Part shown: positions 54,701 to 63,834 of the stretch, one piece after another
Layout: the number at the start of each line of letters is the position of its first letter
How positions within the stretch are numbered: the first letter of the stretch is position 1
Origin: Chitinophaga flava
GTDB lineage: Bacteria > Bacteroidota > Bacteroidia > Chitinophagales > Chitinophagaceae
Direction of reading: 5' to 3'
NCBI RefSeq assembly: GCF_003308995.1
Contig: NZ_QFFJ01000001.1
Coordinates: 124,001 to 188,000, forward strand
DNA: 64,000 bases
Notes under the pieces: model-generated
What the model saw: only the letters and a program-made list of their open reading frames with translations
Database searches by the model: none
Told to the model about the DNA's origin: nothing
Position numbers and translations under genes: made by a program

Positions 54701-57700
54701 TATCTCCATGGAAGTTTTCATGAAAGACCTACAGGCATTCTATCTGTCAGAAGAATTACCACCGCTGAAAATTCAATATAGGGATTATACTTCCTGGTTG
54801 GATGAGTACCGCCACAGCGGCGACTTTGAGAAAAATAAACAATACTGGCTCGATACCTTCGCCGATAAACAGGTAGCATTAGATTTGCCGGTAGATTTTC
54901 CGCGCTCCGCTGAAAGAAGCCTGGAAGGTGAATTGTATATCGTCACCCTTGATAAAGCGACTGCTGCCCGCCTCCGGAAAGTTGTCAATAAAGAAGGAAG
55001 CACCCTCTTCCTCCTCGCATTAGCGGCCTACAACCTGCTGCTGGCCAGATATACCGGCAAAAAGAACATTACAGTGGGTACCCCTGTGGCTGGCCGCGTT
55101 CATCCTGATCTGGAACAGCTGATCGGGATGTTCGTACATACGTTACCGGTAAGATGCTCCGTAGATATGCAGCAGTCCTTCACCACCTTGCTGGAACAAG
55201 TCCGCAGCACTTTCTTCGCCGCTCTCGATCATCAGCTGTATCCGATGGAAGAACTGGCCGAACAGCTGGAACTGGCAAGGGACCTAAACAGGAACCCTCT
55301 TTTTGATACCATGTTCAGCTACCACGACATCGAGTCATCTGTATGGTCTGGCGGAGATTTTTCCCTGGCGCCACTGGAACTCGACATGAAAGCATTGGAT
55401 GTAAAATTCGATCTGTCTGCATCCCTCGCTACCTCCGGTGAAAACATGATGGTGCTTTTCAATTATTCTAAAAGCCTGTTCAAAGCCGCTACCATAGAGC
55501 AGATGGTGGCACAATACATTTCCATCCTGGAAATGGTGTCACATGCGCCATCCCTGTCACTCGAAGCTATCAGCCAGCACATTGCGCTTGAAAAAACAAC
55601 GCTTCCGTTGTATGAAGACCAGCCTGCGCTGTTCCGTTACCTGGGCATAGATGACACTGTATACTCAGCTGCCTATCCGCTGAATACCACCCAGCGCGAT
55701 ATATATCTTACCTGCGTGCTGGACCCAACCGGCTATAGCCTTCGCCCCCTGGCTTACTTCGATATCAACAACGCTGTGGACGTACCAATGTGGGAAGCAG
55801 CCCTTCAACAGGTAACCCTGGAAGAAGACAGTATGCGCTCTGTTATCATCGCCAAAGATGCAGAGGTGTTTCAGGCAGTAAGAAAAGAAACAGCATTGTG
55901 CTTCAGCTTCCTCGATATCAGCCGGGAAGTCAAGGCAGAAGCGGATATCCCCGCTCTTGTCAAAAAATACTGCGATGAAAACCAGGACATCAGCAAACCA
56001 TCTTATAAACACTACCTGCTTAAAGTAAATGATCAGCACTATGTGATGGCGATCAGTGCCCACCACCTTTTTGTGGACGGTACCTCACTCAAGCTGCTGG
56101 TTGAAAAAACAGATAAAGCCTATCATCTCCTGAAATCAGGAGAGTATAACGCGGAAGTACACACGCCATACCGCAACAGTGTACTGGACCACCTGGCCCG
56201 CTTCGATACTCCTGATACAGAAAACTTCTGGAAGAAATACCTGGCAGATGTTCAGCCATTATCCTATTCCGGTGCATGGTCCCAGGAAGATAAAATGGTA
56301 GCCGGATCGCTGTCTGTAGCAGGTAAAGATGTACAACTGCTGCAGCAATATTGCGAACAGCATGGTCTCAAACCACATATTTTCTTCAAAGCAGTTTTTG
56401 TACTGCTCACTAAATACTACTGCTCTGCAGACCAGGACTTCTGTATCAGGGAAAATATTGCTGGTCGCGATGCACATGAGATGAACACTATAGGTGCTTT
56501 CTCCCATGTGTTCCCGCTGCTGGTTACACAACAGTTCTTTAATGAAGGTAATTCCTTCGTAGAGCTGTGCCATCACCTGCAGCAGCAGAAGAGAACAGCC
56601 AACCCTTACCGGGATATTTCGCTGGCCCTGCAAAACCACATCATCGGAGACGAGCCTCTGTCTTTCTTCTATAACTACCAGAACTACATTGCTCCTGACA
56701 CGAAGATGAAGATGAGTGCGCTGCAACGGATATACAGCGGGCTGAGTAATCATATAGAATTAAGGGTAACCGCTCACAGTGACGGTTATACGTTAAAGCT
56801 CGAATACAACGAAAAAACCTTTAACGGCACCCACTTCCTGGACCGTGTACAGCTCCTGCTCACACAGGTACTCCGGGAAAATACCACCCTGCGTCAACTG
56901 CAATACCTGACCAGTGAAGAACTCCAGGAGCTGACTGCCTTCGGTAGCAACCCCGGAGAGAAAGCAGAAAAAAATGTTCTTGAATTGTTTGAAGAACAGG
57001 TACAACAGAAACCCGACCATGTGGCTGTTGTATTCCGTGATAAAAACATCACCTACGCAGAACTGGACCGGGCTGCAGACGCTGTGGCCGCACATCTGCA
57101 GGAACAGGGCGCCAAAATCGGAGATATCATCGGTATTATGGTAGACCGCTCCGAATGGATGATTATCGGCATGCTGGGTGTCATGAAATCAGGTGCAGCT
57201 TACCTGCCCATAGATCCTGAATATCCGCAGGACAGAATTGATTATCTCCTGAGCGACAGTAACGCCAAAATGCTGCTGACACACGCTTCCGGCATAAACA
57301 GACATCCGCATAGCATTATCATCGAAGAGATAGCTCAACGAAACGCAGTGCCGGTCAAACATCCCATTGCCCCCGATCAGCTGGCATATGTGATCTATAC
57401 ATCCGGTACTACGGGCAGGCCCAAAGGCGTGCTGGTAGAGCATCGTGCACTGAGCAATGTGGACCTGGCCTGGCGCAAGGCTTATGACCTGGATAAATTT
57501 GAACCGCGTTCATTGCAAATGGCCAGCTTCTCTTTTGACATGTTCACCGGCGAAGTGGTACGTATGCTCACCAATGGCGGACGCGCGATCATCTGCACCT
57601 CCGAAATCCGTTTGGACCCTGTTTCGTTTTATGAACTGCTGACATCCAACCAGATCAATGTGCTGGAATCCACACCAGCATTGATCGCGCCACTGATGGA

Positions 57701-60700
57701 CTACATATGGGAACATAAGAAAGATATCAGTTTCCTGAAAATGATCATCGTAGGCTCTGATGCCTGTCCGCTGCCTTTCTTCAAAACACTGCTGGAAAGA
57801 TATGCACCTGCAATCAGAGTGCTCAACAGCTACGGCGTAACCGAAACCTGTGTCGATTCAGGGTTCTATGAAACATCAGCTACATCCCTCCCCGCTGCCG
57901 GCAATACACCGATCGGAACACCACTGTTAAACTATACCTACTATGTATGCAACGCATCCCAGCAGCTGGTACCAGTAGGCCAACCAGGAGAACTGTGGAT
58001 AGGTGGAGCAGGTGTGGCCAGAGGCTACCAAAACAGACCGGATACCACTGCCGAAAAATTCATTATCAGTCCGCATACACAGGAAAGAGTATATAGAACA
58101 GGTGACCTGGTACGCTGGCTGCCTTGCGGCAACCTCGAATTCATGGGCCGCGGAGATGAACAGGTAAAAGTACGTGGCTACAGGATAGAATTAAAAGAGA
58201 TAGAAAGCGTACTGCTGCAGCTGCCACAGATAAAAGAAGTAGCAGTCACCGTTTTCGGACAGGCCAATGAGAAGGAAATGGTATGCTGGTATGTAAGCCA
58301 GTCAGGCGAAACACTGGAAGACCTTAAAGAGCAGTTGAAACAATACCTCCCGGATTATATGGTGCCCGCTTTCTTCATCGCCCTGGAGCATCTACCGGTA
58401 ACGCATAATGGAAAAATAGATAAAAAAGCGTTGCAGGACCCGCTGAAGTATATGGACACACAAAGTACCATTACCGCTACTCCTGAAACTGCTACAGAAG
58501 AGGCCCTGCTCACCGTATGGCAGGATATCCTGAAGAGAAATAAAATCGGCGTACTCGATAATTTCTTTGAACTGGGAGGTCAGTCATTAAGAGCCATGGT
58601 ACTGGTATCCAGGATTCAGAAAAATTTCTCCGCAGATATTTCCCTGAAAGATATCTTCACGTATCCTACAATCAGGTCACTGGCCGCACATATTGACAAC
58701 AATGCCTTGTCTGCCCACCAGGCGCCTATCACCAGAATAGCAGAACAATCACATTATCTGCTCTCTCCGGCACAAAAAAGGATGTATGTCATCAGTCATT
58801 TTAAAGGAGCAGAAATCAGTCATAACATCTGTGATGTATCCTGGGTACATGGCCAACTGGATATACCCAGACTGGAAGCAGCTTTCCAGGCAATGACCGA
58901 AAGGCATGAAAGTCTGCGTACCTCCTTCAGCATGGTCAATGGTGAGCCGGTACAGGTGATACATCCTAAAGGTACTTTCCATTTAACGCATCTGCATGGC
59001 AAGGAAGAAGATGCCACCACTGTGGCCAGAAACTTTGTGAAAGGATACGACCTCAGTCAGGCTCCCCTGCTCCGTGCCGCCGTGATGGAAGTAAATCCTG
59101 AAAAACATCTGCTGCTCTTTGATATCCATCATATCATCAGCGATGAGGTGTCTACCGGTATCTTCCTCCGCGAGCTGTGGGCCTTATATAGAGGTGCTGC
59201 GCTGCCGGAACTGTCTGTGCAATATAAAGACTATGTAGCGTGGTTATACTCCCCTGCTAATGCAGGTGTGATTACCCGTCAGAAACAATATTGGGTACAA
59301 CAGTTGCAGGGCGAGTTGCCAGTAATGGAAATGCCTTACGACTTCCCGCGGCCACTGACAAAGACTTTCGAAGGGAAAGACCATCTATTCCGGCTCGACG
59401 ACAGCACCGCTGCCCGTGCGCTCGAATTTACCAGCCGTAAAGGCATTACCCTCAACATGCTGATGCTGTCGGTTTATAATATCCTCCTGTCTAAATACAC
59501 TTCACTGGAAGATATTATTGTAGGCATACCGGTAGCAGGACGCACCCATGCCGATCTGGAGCCGGTTATAGGCATGTTTGTAAATACGCTGGCGCTGCGC
59601 AGCTATCCAACAGCAGAAAAAGTGTTTGAACAATTCCTGGATGAAGTAAAGACTACCGCTCTTGGTGCCTATGAAAACCAGGACTATCCTTTTGAAGAAT
59701 TGGTGGAAACACTTCAGATCAAAAGAGACCCAGGCAGAAATCCGCTGTTCGATGTATTGTTCCAGTTTATCAGCAAACAACCGCGTGAAGAGCATCAGGG
59801 TCTGCACTTTGAGCCATTCCCGCTGAACATAAGCGTTGCCAAGTTTGATCTCACTTTCCTCACGATACAATCGGGAGAACAGATTGACTTCCTGTTGAAC
59901 TACAACAGTGCATTACTGACAGAAGACTCTGCACAGCGGTTTGTCAAACATTTCTGTAATGTGCTTAAACAGGTGCTAAACAGCCCGGCTATTTCTCTCA
60001 GGGAAGTTACCCTGCCGGATGAAGCTGAAATAGCCCAGCTCAGGGCATTTGGAGGCAGTCCTGAAAAAGATGCGCCCCGTATCACCATCCCTCAGCTGTG
60101 GCAGGAAAAAGCACCTTTGTACAAAGACCAGGTAGCCGTGGAAACATCCGCAGGCAGCATCACCTTCGGGGAACTGGACCAACAGTCCACTACGCTGGCC
60201 ATCTACCTGCAGGAAGTATATCAGGTGAAACCAGGAGATAAAGTAGCCCTTATGCTGCAAAGGACCCTGGATATGCCGGTTGCACTGCTGGCCATCCTGA
60301 AAACAGGAGCCGCTTATGTGCCCGTGGATCCGAGTTTCCCGGCACAGCGCATTGAATACATTCTAAACAACAGTGAGTGCACCATGATCCTTGCAGACAA
60401 GGACTATCATTACTCACAGCCCTTGTTCAACATTCATGGCGAACGACAAAACATCAGCCAGCAACAGCTGAAACCCGTACATATCTCTCCGGACAATCTG
60501 GCTTATATCATCTACACCTCCGGCTCTACCGGCGTTCCCAAAGGCGCTATGCTGGAACATCTCAACGTAACCAGCTTTGTACGCAATTTTGAACCGGTAT
60601 ATGGTATCGTCCCAGGTGATAAAATACTGGCCATCAGCAATATCACGTTTGACTTGTCTGTGCTGGAAATCCTGTGCAGCCTGCTCTCCGGAGTAACCGT

Positions 60701-62531
60701 ACTGCTGGCGAATGATGCGGAAATAAATGATTTCCCGAAAGTGAAAGAACTCATCCTGCAACACAAAGTAAACACACTGCAGATGACACCTTCCCGCCTC
60801 TCCCTGTTCCTGAACACAGTAGGTTTAAGTGTTTTATCTGATATCAAAACAGTAATCACCGGAGGCGAGCCGGTAACCACCGGGTTGTTCAACAGCTTAA
60901 AGAGATGCAAAAACACCCGGGTATTTACCAGCTGCGGCCCCACCGAAACCTGTATATACAGCACTACAGACGAAGCGAAAGGCGACAGGATTACGATAGG
61001 CAAACCGCTGTTGAACGAACAGGTGTTCATTGTAGGCAACCACGGCCAGTTGCAGCCAATCAATGTAGTGGGAGAAATATACATCGCAGGCTCAGGTGTG
61101 GGAAGAGGTTACTGTAACCAGGAAGCCCTTACCAACGAGAAATATTTCCGCGATGAAACACTATCCCTGTCTTCTGAAAGAATATACAAATCAGGAGACA
61201 TCGGAAGATGGTTGCCCGATGGCCGTATCGAGTGCCTCGGCAGAAAAGATACGCAGGTGAAACTGAGAGGCTACCGGATTGAACTGGGTGAACTGGAAAA
61301 CGCATTGGGCAAAATGGAAGGCATTAACGTAACAGCTGCCATCATTACCACTGTTAAAGGTGAAAAGCAGATCGCTGCATTCTATGAAGCCGACCGGGAA
61401 TACGGTTACTCTACCATCCGCACTTTCCTGGCCGATCGTCTGCCCAGCTATATGTTACCACTGTTCTGCATACACGTAGAAAAAATGCCGCTCAACAGTA
61501 ACGGCAAAATTGACCGTAAGGCGCTGGACCAGCTGGCACAACAACACCAGGCTGCCGACCGTCCTTTTGATGAACCGGTAGGCACGCTGCAGAAAGCGCT
61601 GGCTGAAATCTGGAAAAGTATACTGGATCTCGACCGTATCAGCAGTACCGACAACTTCTTCGAAATCGGCGGTAACTCCATCAAACTGATCCAGGTGCTG
61701 AACAGGATTAAGAAAGAACTGGACGTGAACGTTCCGCTCACCGCCGCCTTCACTTATCCTACCATCAAAGCACTGGCAGAGAAGATAAAGATGATCACCG
61801 AATTTGGTAGTGTATCTGAAGAAGAATTCTATTCCGTAGCCAACCCAGGAAAACCACAAACCATTTTCTGCCTGCCTCCCGCTATCGGTTATTCCTTCAT
61901 ATACGCCGCACTGGCAGAGTATTTCCCGGACTATACCATCTGTTGTCTACATTTCATCGAAGAAGAAGACAGACTGGAGAAATACTTCCAGGTGATGGAC
62001 GAGCTGCAGCCTGATCAACCGCTGATACTGCTGGGATATTCCGCCGGAGGTAACTTCGCCTTTGAACTGGCCAAAGAGCTGGAAAACAAAGGACGTGAAG
62101 TATCCGACATTATTTTACTCGATAGTTTCAAACGCTGGATCTCCAAAGCTAAAACACCGGTAGAGCTGGAAGCTACTGTACACGCCTACTACCAGATCGT
62201 AGACTGGTCTATCTTTGCGGTAGAACCGGAATACCTGGAAGGGCTCAAGAAAAACACTATGAGCAAAATTGAAGGCTATTGCAAGTACATGAACGGTAAA
62301 ACAGATCCGGATACTACCAATGCCAGAATACATCTTGTAAAATCAAAAGATGAATGGCAAACACCGGAAACTAACCGTGACTGGAAAGAAAGCTCCACCA
62401 GCGGTTTTCATATCTACGAAGGAGAAGGCCGGCATCCGGAAATGTTTAATCCGGAATATATATCACACAATGCCGGACTTATTTCAACGATCCTGCAACA
62501 GATCAACGTATCGCAGGAATCAGTTGTATAA
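51747..62531 (+). CDS. Terminal NRPS: half-C - A - T - C - C - A - T - C - A - T - TE
   Basis: This is a 3594-residue protein that finishes the assembly line. It opens with only the C-terminal lobe of a C domain (1-235). Then come A (FDAS near 451, code DAAYFGVVIK, unassigned), T (GGHSLKAA near 797), C (HHIISDG near 979) and a second, divergent C (HHLFVDG near 1440) with no T or A between. Next are A (TSGTTGRPKG near 1886, code DMGEIGSVDK, close to ornithine DVGEIGSIDK), T (GGQSLRA near 2279), C (HHIISDE near 2462, last Gly replaced by Glu), A (near 2925, code DLLQIGSIYK, weakly glycine-like) and T (GGNSIK near 3309). The terminal thioesterase has GYSAGG near 3431, ILLDS and GRHPEMF for the triad. 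Release may be hydrolytic or by cyclisation, for example onto Thr or Orn. Confidence 0.96.
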   Translation: MNKTLQYKIATDYWLEKTGKPELSEISGTSITPVAPGSQTFALDEATAAALKKICNDQDAGIYVFLVTALSIFLHKYTAATELLMASPAPMLSNGDTSTAPVFLSANIQSGTTIKQLLQSFQEELKSAYSHRDYPFDKFSEKYQALHGAPRDLFNYGFSYFPLTGANSYREQSKLSFDFRRTATSFELEIHHTGKYAAWFITQMGAHLHQVLRFIVSQPGSKVEDVTFLSSTEKQQLLETFNDTAVDFAEKDQTILALFEKQVKLHPEQVAVQYEDKQLTYHTLWQHALQLATLLKDSGIGPKDVVALICDRSEMMITGMLGVLKAGAAYLPVDADYPDERIQYILKDSAARFILTTRQVYSEKQDCFRNDAGHLLLLDGIKGDKTLSDFTIHNAPEDPAYVIYTSGSTGRPKGIAVKHSGVTNFIVAYKGLFDKGINASDRVLALANISFDASVAEIFVALTSGATLVVLDKSRLFDAAKLAGFLQAENITFAYIPPVLLQEVYDQLKQQNKPLALNKLFVGAESVIDHILYDYASLIKGIDILNVYGPTETTVIVTALKYKPVLPSGENVSIGKPIPNSRIYILNNALEPVPAGVPGELCIAGAGVTLGYLNNETLTASKFVDDPFHPGQKMYLSGDLARWTPDGNIQFIGRKDNQVKIRGYRIEPGEIATILQQQPAVKEAVVAPLTDDNGNKYLCAWVVPAGETNITAIRAALSVQLPEYMIPSRFVMLEKIPVTSNGKTDFKKLPHPAQQERVISADEQPANQLEEQLLAIWQELLNIRQIGTNDNFFELGGHSLKAAKLITIILRDLRVEIPLRQVFLNGTIKQLAAYIRQAEQSVRFEIPVAAVTSHSPASFSQRGIYLSNLLNKEAINYNMPSSFEVIGKPDIPRLEAALKALIQRHAILRTGFSFTDEVIMQHIADEVPFEISVVHDEQPNFRAYITDFVRPFDLSNPPMLRALFIQKNDNAGILLFDMHHIISDGISMEVFMKDLQAFYLSEELPPLKIQYRDYTSWLDEYRHSGDFEKNKQYWLDTFADKQVALDLPVDFPRSAERSLEGELYIVTLDKATAARLRKVVNKEGSTLFLLALAAYNLLLARYTGKKNITVGTPVAGRVHPDLEQLIGMFVHTLPVRCSVDMQQSFTTLLEQVRSTFFAALDHQLYPMEELAEQLELARDLNRNPLFDTMFSYHDIESSVWSGGDFSLAPLELDMKALDVKFDLSASLATSGENMMVLFNYSKSLFKAATIEQMVAQYISILEMVSHAPSLSLEAISQHIALEKTTLPLYEDQPALFRYLGIDDTVYSAAYPLNTTQRDIYLTCVLDPTGYSLRPLAYFDINNAVDVPMWEAALQQVTLEEDSMRSVIIAKDAEVFQAVRKETALCFSFLDISREVKAEADIPALVKKYCDENQDISKPSYKHYLLKVNDQHYVMAISAHHLFVDGTSLKLLVEKTDKAYHLLKSGEYNAEVHTPYRNSVLDHLARFDTPDTENFWKKYLADVQPLSYSGAWSQEDKMVAGSLSVAGKDVQLLQQYCEQHGLKPHIFFKAVFVLLTKYYCSADQDFCIRENIAGRDAHEMNTIGAFSHVFPLLVTQQFFNEGNSFVELCHHLQQQKRTANPYRDISLALQNHIIGDEPLSFFYNYQNYIAPDTKMKMSALQRIYSGLSNHIELRVTAHSDGYTLKLEYNEKTFNGTHFLDRVQLLLTQVLRENTTLRQLQYLTSEELQELTAFGSNPGEKAEKNVLELFEEQVQQKPDHVAVVFRDKNITYAELDRAADAVAAHLQEQGAKIGDIIGIMVDRSEWMIIGMLGVMKSGAAYLPIDPEYPQDRIDYLLSDSNAKMLLTHASGINRHPHSIIIEEIAQRNAVPVKHPIAPDQLAYVIYTSGTTGRPKGVLVEHRALSNVDLAWRKAYDLDKFEPRSLQMASFSFDMFTGEVVRMLTNGGRAIICTSEIRLDPVSFYELLTSNQINVLESTPALIAPLMDYIWEHKKDISFLKMIIVGSDACPLPFFKTLLERYAPAIRVLNSYGVTETCVDSGFYETSATSLPAAGNTPIGTPLLNYTYYVCNASQQLVPVGQPGELWIGGAGVARGYQNRPDTTAEKFIISPHTQERVYRTGDLVRWLPCGNLEFMGRGDEQVKVRGYRIELKEIESVLLQLPQIKEVAVTVFGQANEKEMVCWYVSQSGETLEDLKEQLKQYLPDYMVPAFFIALEHLPVTHNGKIDKKALQDPLKYMDTQSTITATPETATEEALLTVWQDILKRNKIGVLDNFFELGGQSLRAMVLVSRIQKNFSADISLKDIFTYPTIRSLAAHIDNNALSAHQAPITRIAEQSHYLLSPAQKRMYVISHFKGAEISHNICDVSWVHGQLDIPRLEAAFQAMTERHESLRTSFSMVNGEPVQVIHPKGTFHLTHLHGKEEDATTVARNFVKGYDLSQAPLLRAAVMEVNPEKHLLLFDIHHIISDEVSTGIFLRELWALYRGAALPELSVQYKDYVAWLYSPANAGVITRQKQYWVQQLQGELPVMEMPYDFPRPLTKTFEGKDHLFRLDDSTAARALEFTSRKGITLNMLMLSVYNILLSKYTSLEDIIVGIPVAGRTHADLEPVIGMFVNTLALRSYPTAEKVFEQFLDEVKTTALGAYENQDYPFEELVETLQIKRDPGRNPLFDVLFQFISKQPREEHQGLHFEPFPLNISVAKFDLTFLTIQSGEQIDFLLNYNSALLTEDSAQRFVKHFCNVLKQVLNSPAISLREVTLPDEAEIAQLRAFGGSPEKDAPRITIPQLWQEKAPLYKDQVAVETSAGSITFGELDQQSTTLAIYLQEVYQVKPGDKVALMLQRTLDMPVALLAILKTGAAYVPVDPSFPAQRIEYILNNSECTMILADKDYHYSQPLFNIHGERQNISQQQLKPVHISPDNLAYIIYTSGSTGVPKGAMLEHLNVTSFVRNFEPVYGIVPGDKILAISNITFDLSVLEILCSLLSGVTVLLANDAEINDFPKVKELILQHKVNTLQMTPSRLSLFLNTVGLSVLSDIKTVITGGEPVTTGLFNSLKRCKNTRVFTSCGPTETCIYSTTDEAKGDRITIGKPLLNEQVFIVGNHGQLQPINVVGEIYIAGSGVGRGYCNQEALTNEKYFRDETLSLSSERIYKSGDIGRWLPDGRIECLGRKDTQVKLRGYRIELGELENALGKMEGINVTAAIITTVKGEKQIAAFYEADREYGYSTIRTFLADRLPSYMLPLFCIHVEKMPLNSNGKIDRKALDQLAQQHQAADRPFDEPVGTLQKALAEIWKSILDLDRISSTDNFFEIGGNSIKLIQVLNRIKKELDVNVPLTAAFTYPTIKALAEKIKMITEFGSVSEEEFYSVANPGKPQTIFCLPPAIGYSFIYAALAEYFPDYTICCLHFIEEEDRLEKYFQVMDELQPDQPLILLGYSAGGNFAFELAKELENKGREVSDIILLDSFKRWISKAKTPVELEATVHAYYQIVDWSIFAVEPEYLEGLKKNTMSKIEGYCKYMNGKTDPDTTNARIHLVKSKDEWQTPETNRDWKESSTSGFHIYEGEGRHPEMFNPEYISHNAGLISTILQQINVSQESVV

Positions 62532-62550
62532 TGTTTTGAATTTTCACATT

Positions 62551-62584
62551 AAAGGCGCATGTATGTACATGCGCCTTTTTTTTT
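62551..62584 (+). terminator. Strong intrinsic terminator of the NRPS-PKS operon
   Basis: A GC-rich 10-bp stem (GGCGCATGTA / TACATGCGCC), extended by AAA/TTT pairs, has a very short loop and is followed by a run of nine T. It lies 20 bp after the NRPS stop codon. Confidence 0.92.
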
Positions 62585-63002
62585 ATTAAATTCCTTCAAA
62601 CTACAACTAGCTAAAATCTGTAAACAATCTGATAATATATATCAAATCAGCATCTCCCGAAAGCATCATCTTTGTATTAACATTGGATGTCAGATATGCC
62701 CCCGGTTACTGTAGACGGATAATAAAAGAGACCAACATATCCTGCACCCGAAATAACCTTATTTAAATACTTATTTAAAATGTAAGTCCACGAAACTTCC
62801 CTCAAGGTTTTACGCATGAAACGGGATACCGTTATTTTGCTTATGCTGCCTCGTTTTCATGTAAAGTACCCTCAAGACAGACACGCGTTATTCCCCCTAT
62901 CGGGGTAATCCGAAAGCTCCACATATCATTATGCTATCAGCACTGCCAGGACAGCTGCTGGTAAAGCTCTTTATTCTTTCACACAAAAAACAAATGTCAA
63001 TT
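62585..63002. other. Intergenic region before the second precursor pair
   Basis: This region of about 420 bp is AT-rich at first and then mixed, with no convincing coding frame. The frame of the following precursor gene stays open back to 62931 but shows no leader-like sequence before 62994. It presumably carries the promoter of the two small precursor genes. I found no exact -7 consensus; CATCTTTG near 62667 is one base off. Confidence 0.5.
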
Positions 63003-63191
63003 ATGAAAAAACAAGCCAACAAAAAGCTCTTGCTGAAGAAAATTGCAGTGACTAAACTCCAGGTAAACAACCCTGCAGCCATAAAAGGTGGCGGACCTGG
63101 TGGTCCACAAACATCCTCTATCTGGATCTGCGATGGCTGCGGTGGTAAAACTACCATCTCCTGCGGAGGAGCCGGATATCCCTGCGAATAA
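63003..63191 (+). CDS. Short L1a-leader RiPP precursor, Gly-rich four-Cys core
   Basis: This is a 62-residue precursor. The leader 1-30 (NKKLLLKKIAVTKL... AIKGG) aligns with that of the next gene and resembles the lanthipeptide leaders 33 kb away. The 32-residue core starts GPGGPQTSSIWIC and has four Cys (ICDGC, ISC, YPC) and six Ser/Thr, enough for lanthionine rings or disulfides. A start at 62994 would add MSI; the ATG at 63003 is chosen by alignment with the paralogous leader. No modifying enzyme lies beside it in this window. Confidence 0.85.
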   Translation: MKKQANKKLLLKKIAVTKLQVNNPAAIKGGGPGGPQTSSIWICDGCGGKTTISCGGAGYPCE

Positions 63192-63284
63192 GCCTTCTGT
63201 TATTCCCGGAAACAACATTCATTGTATTATTTCGTATACCCGTCACCGTAACACATTACCAATAAAGTACCAAACCGTTTAAAC

Positions 63285-63521
63285 ATGAAAAAGAAAACAG
63301 AAAAGAAGTTAAGCCTGAAAATGATCACAGTAGCCAGATTAAGTACAGACGGTACTCAGATGGTAAAAGGTGGTGCGGTTACTTCCCTTCCTCCTGGTCC
63401 ATCAGGTCCTACAGGCCCTAATACTGTACCAGCTGACCCATGCGCCTCACAATATCAGGCATGTACTATGTGCTGCACACTGGATTGTAATACCACCACC
63501 ATTCCAGGATACCGCCAGTAA
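63285..63521 (+). CDS. L1a-leader RiPP precursor, collagen-like start and five-Cys core
   Basis: This is a 78-residue precursor. The leader 1-30 reads KKLSLKMITVARL... MVKGG, the textbook Bacteroidota class I lanthipeptide leader. The 48-residue core begins AVTSLPPGPSGPTGPN, a short Gly-Pro-rich collagen-like stretch, followed by a Cys cluster (five Cys over 16 residues, including an adjacent pair) and several Thr. It lies 93 bp after its smaller sister and is followed by a clear terminator. It was probably once, or is still, a substrate of a LanB/LanC pair; the only one in this window is at 22-26 kb. Confidence 0.88.
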   Translation: MKKKTEKKLSLKMITVARLSTDGTQMVKGGAVTSLPPGPSGPTGPNTVPADPCASQYQACTMCCTLDCNTTTIPGYRQ

Positions 63522-63558
63522 GGAACTAACAGTGGCTGAGACCCGGACTCGGACAGTA

Positions 63559-63590
63559 AACAAAACCCGCTCTGATAGGCGGGTTTTGTT
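63559..63590 (+). terminator. Intrinsic terminator after the precursor pair
   Basis: AACAAAACCCGC and GCGGGTTTTGTT are perfect 12-bp arms around an 8-nt loop, 37 bp after the stop codon. The A and T tracts inside the arms provide the U-rich 3' side, and the structure can act in both directions. Confidence 0.85.
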
Positions 63591-63834
63591 ACATGGAGCC
63601 AAATATTTATTTCCCATTTAAGATGCTGCCTCATGTCAGGATTTCCATTCATTTCTGACGCATACCATTTCTTGTTAAGTGTCTACTATACATTTATTTG
63701 AAAATTTCTATAATTTGAAGGTCTTGATTGTTCTTGATAACCCTTTGTTTATCTTTATGAAATCGTTTGCATACATCAGACAGATGTAGCCCTTAATAAT
63801 CCGAAATCGACCCTCATCACCTCAAAATTCCACT
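63591..63834. other. AT-rich intergenic region before the last gene
   Basis: No coding frame is supported here. It should carry the promoter of the lipoprotein gene; CCCTTTG and TAATTTG fragments (63707-63747) resemble -7 boxes but none is exact. Confidence 0.4.
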
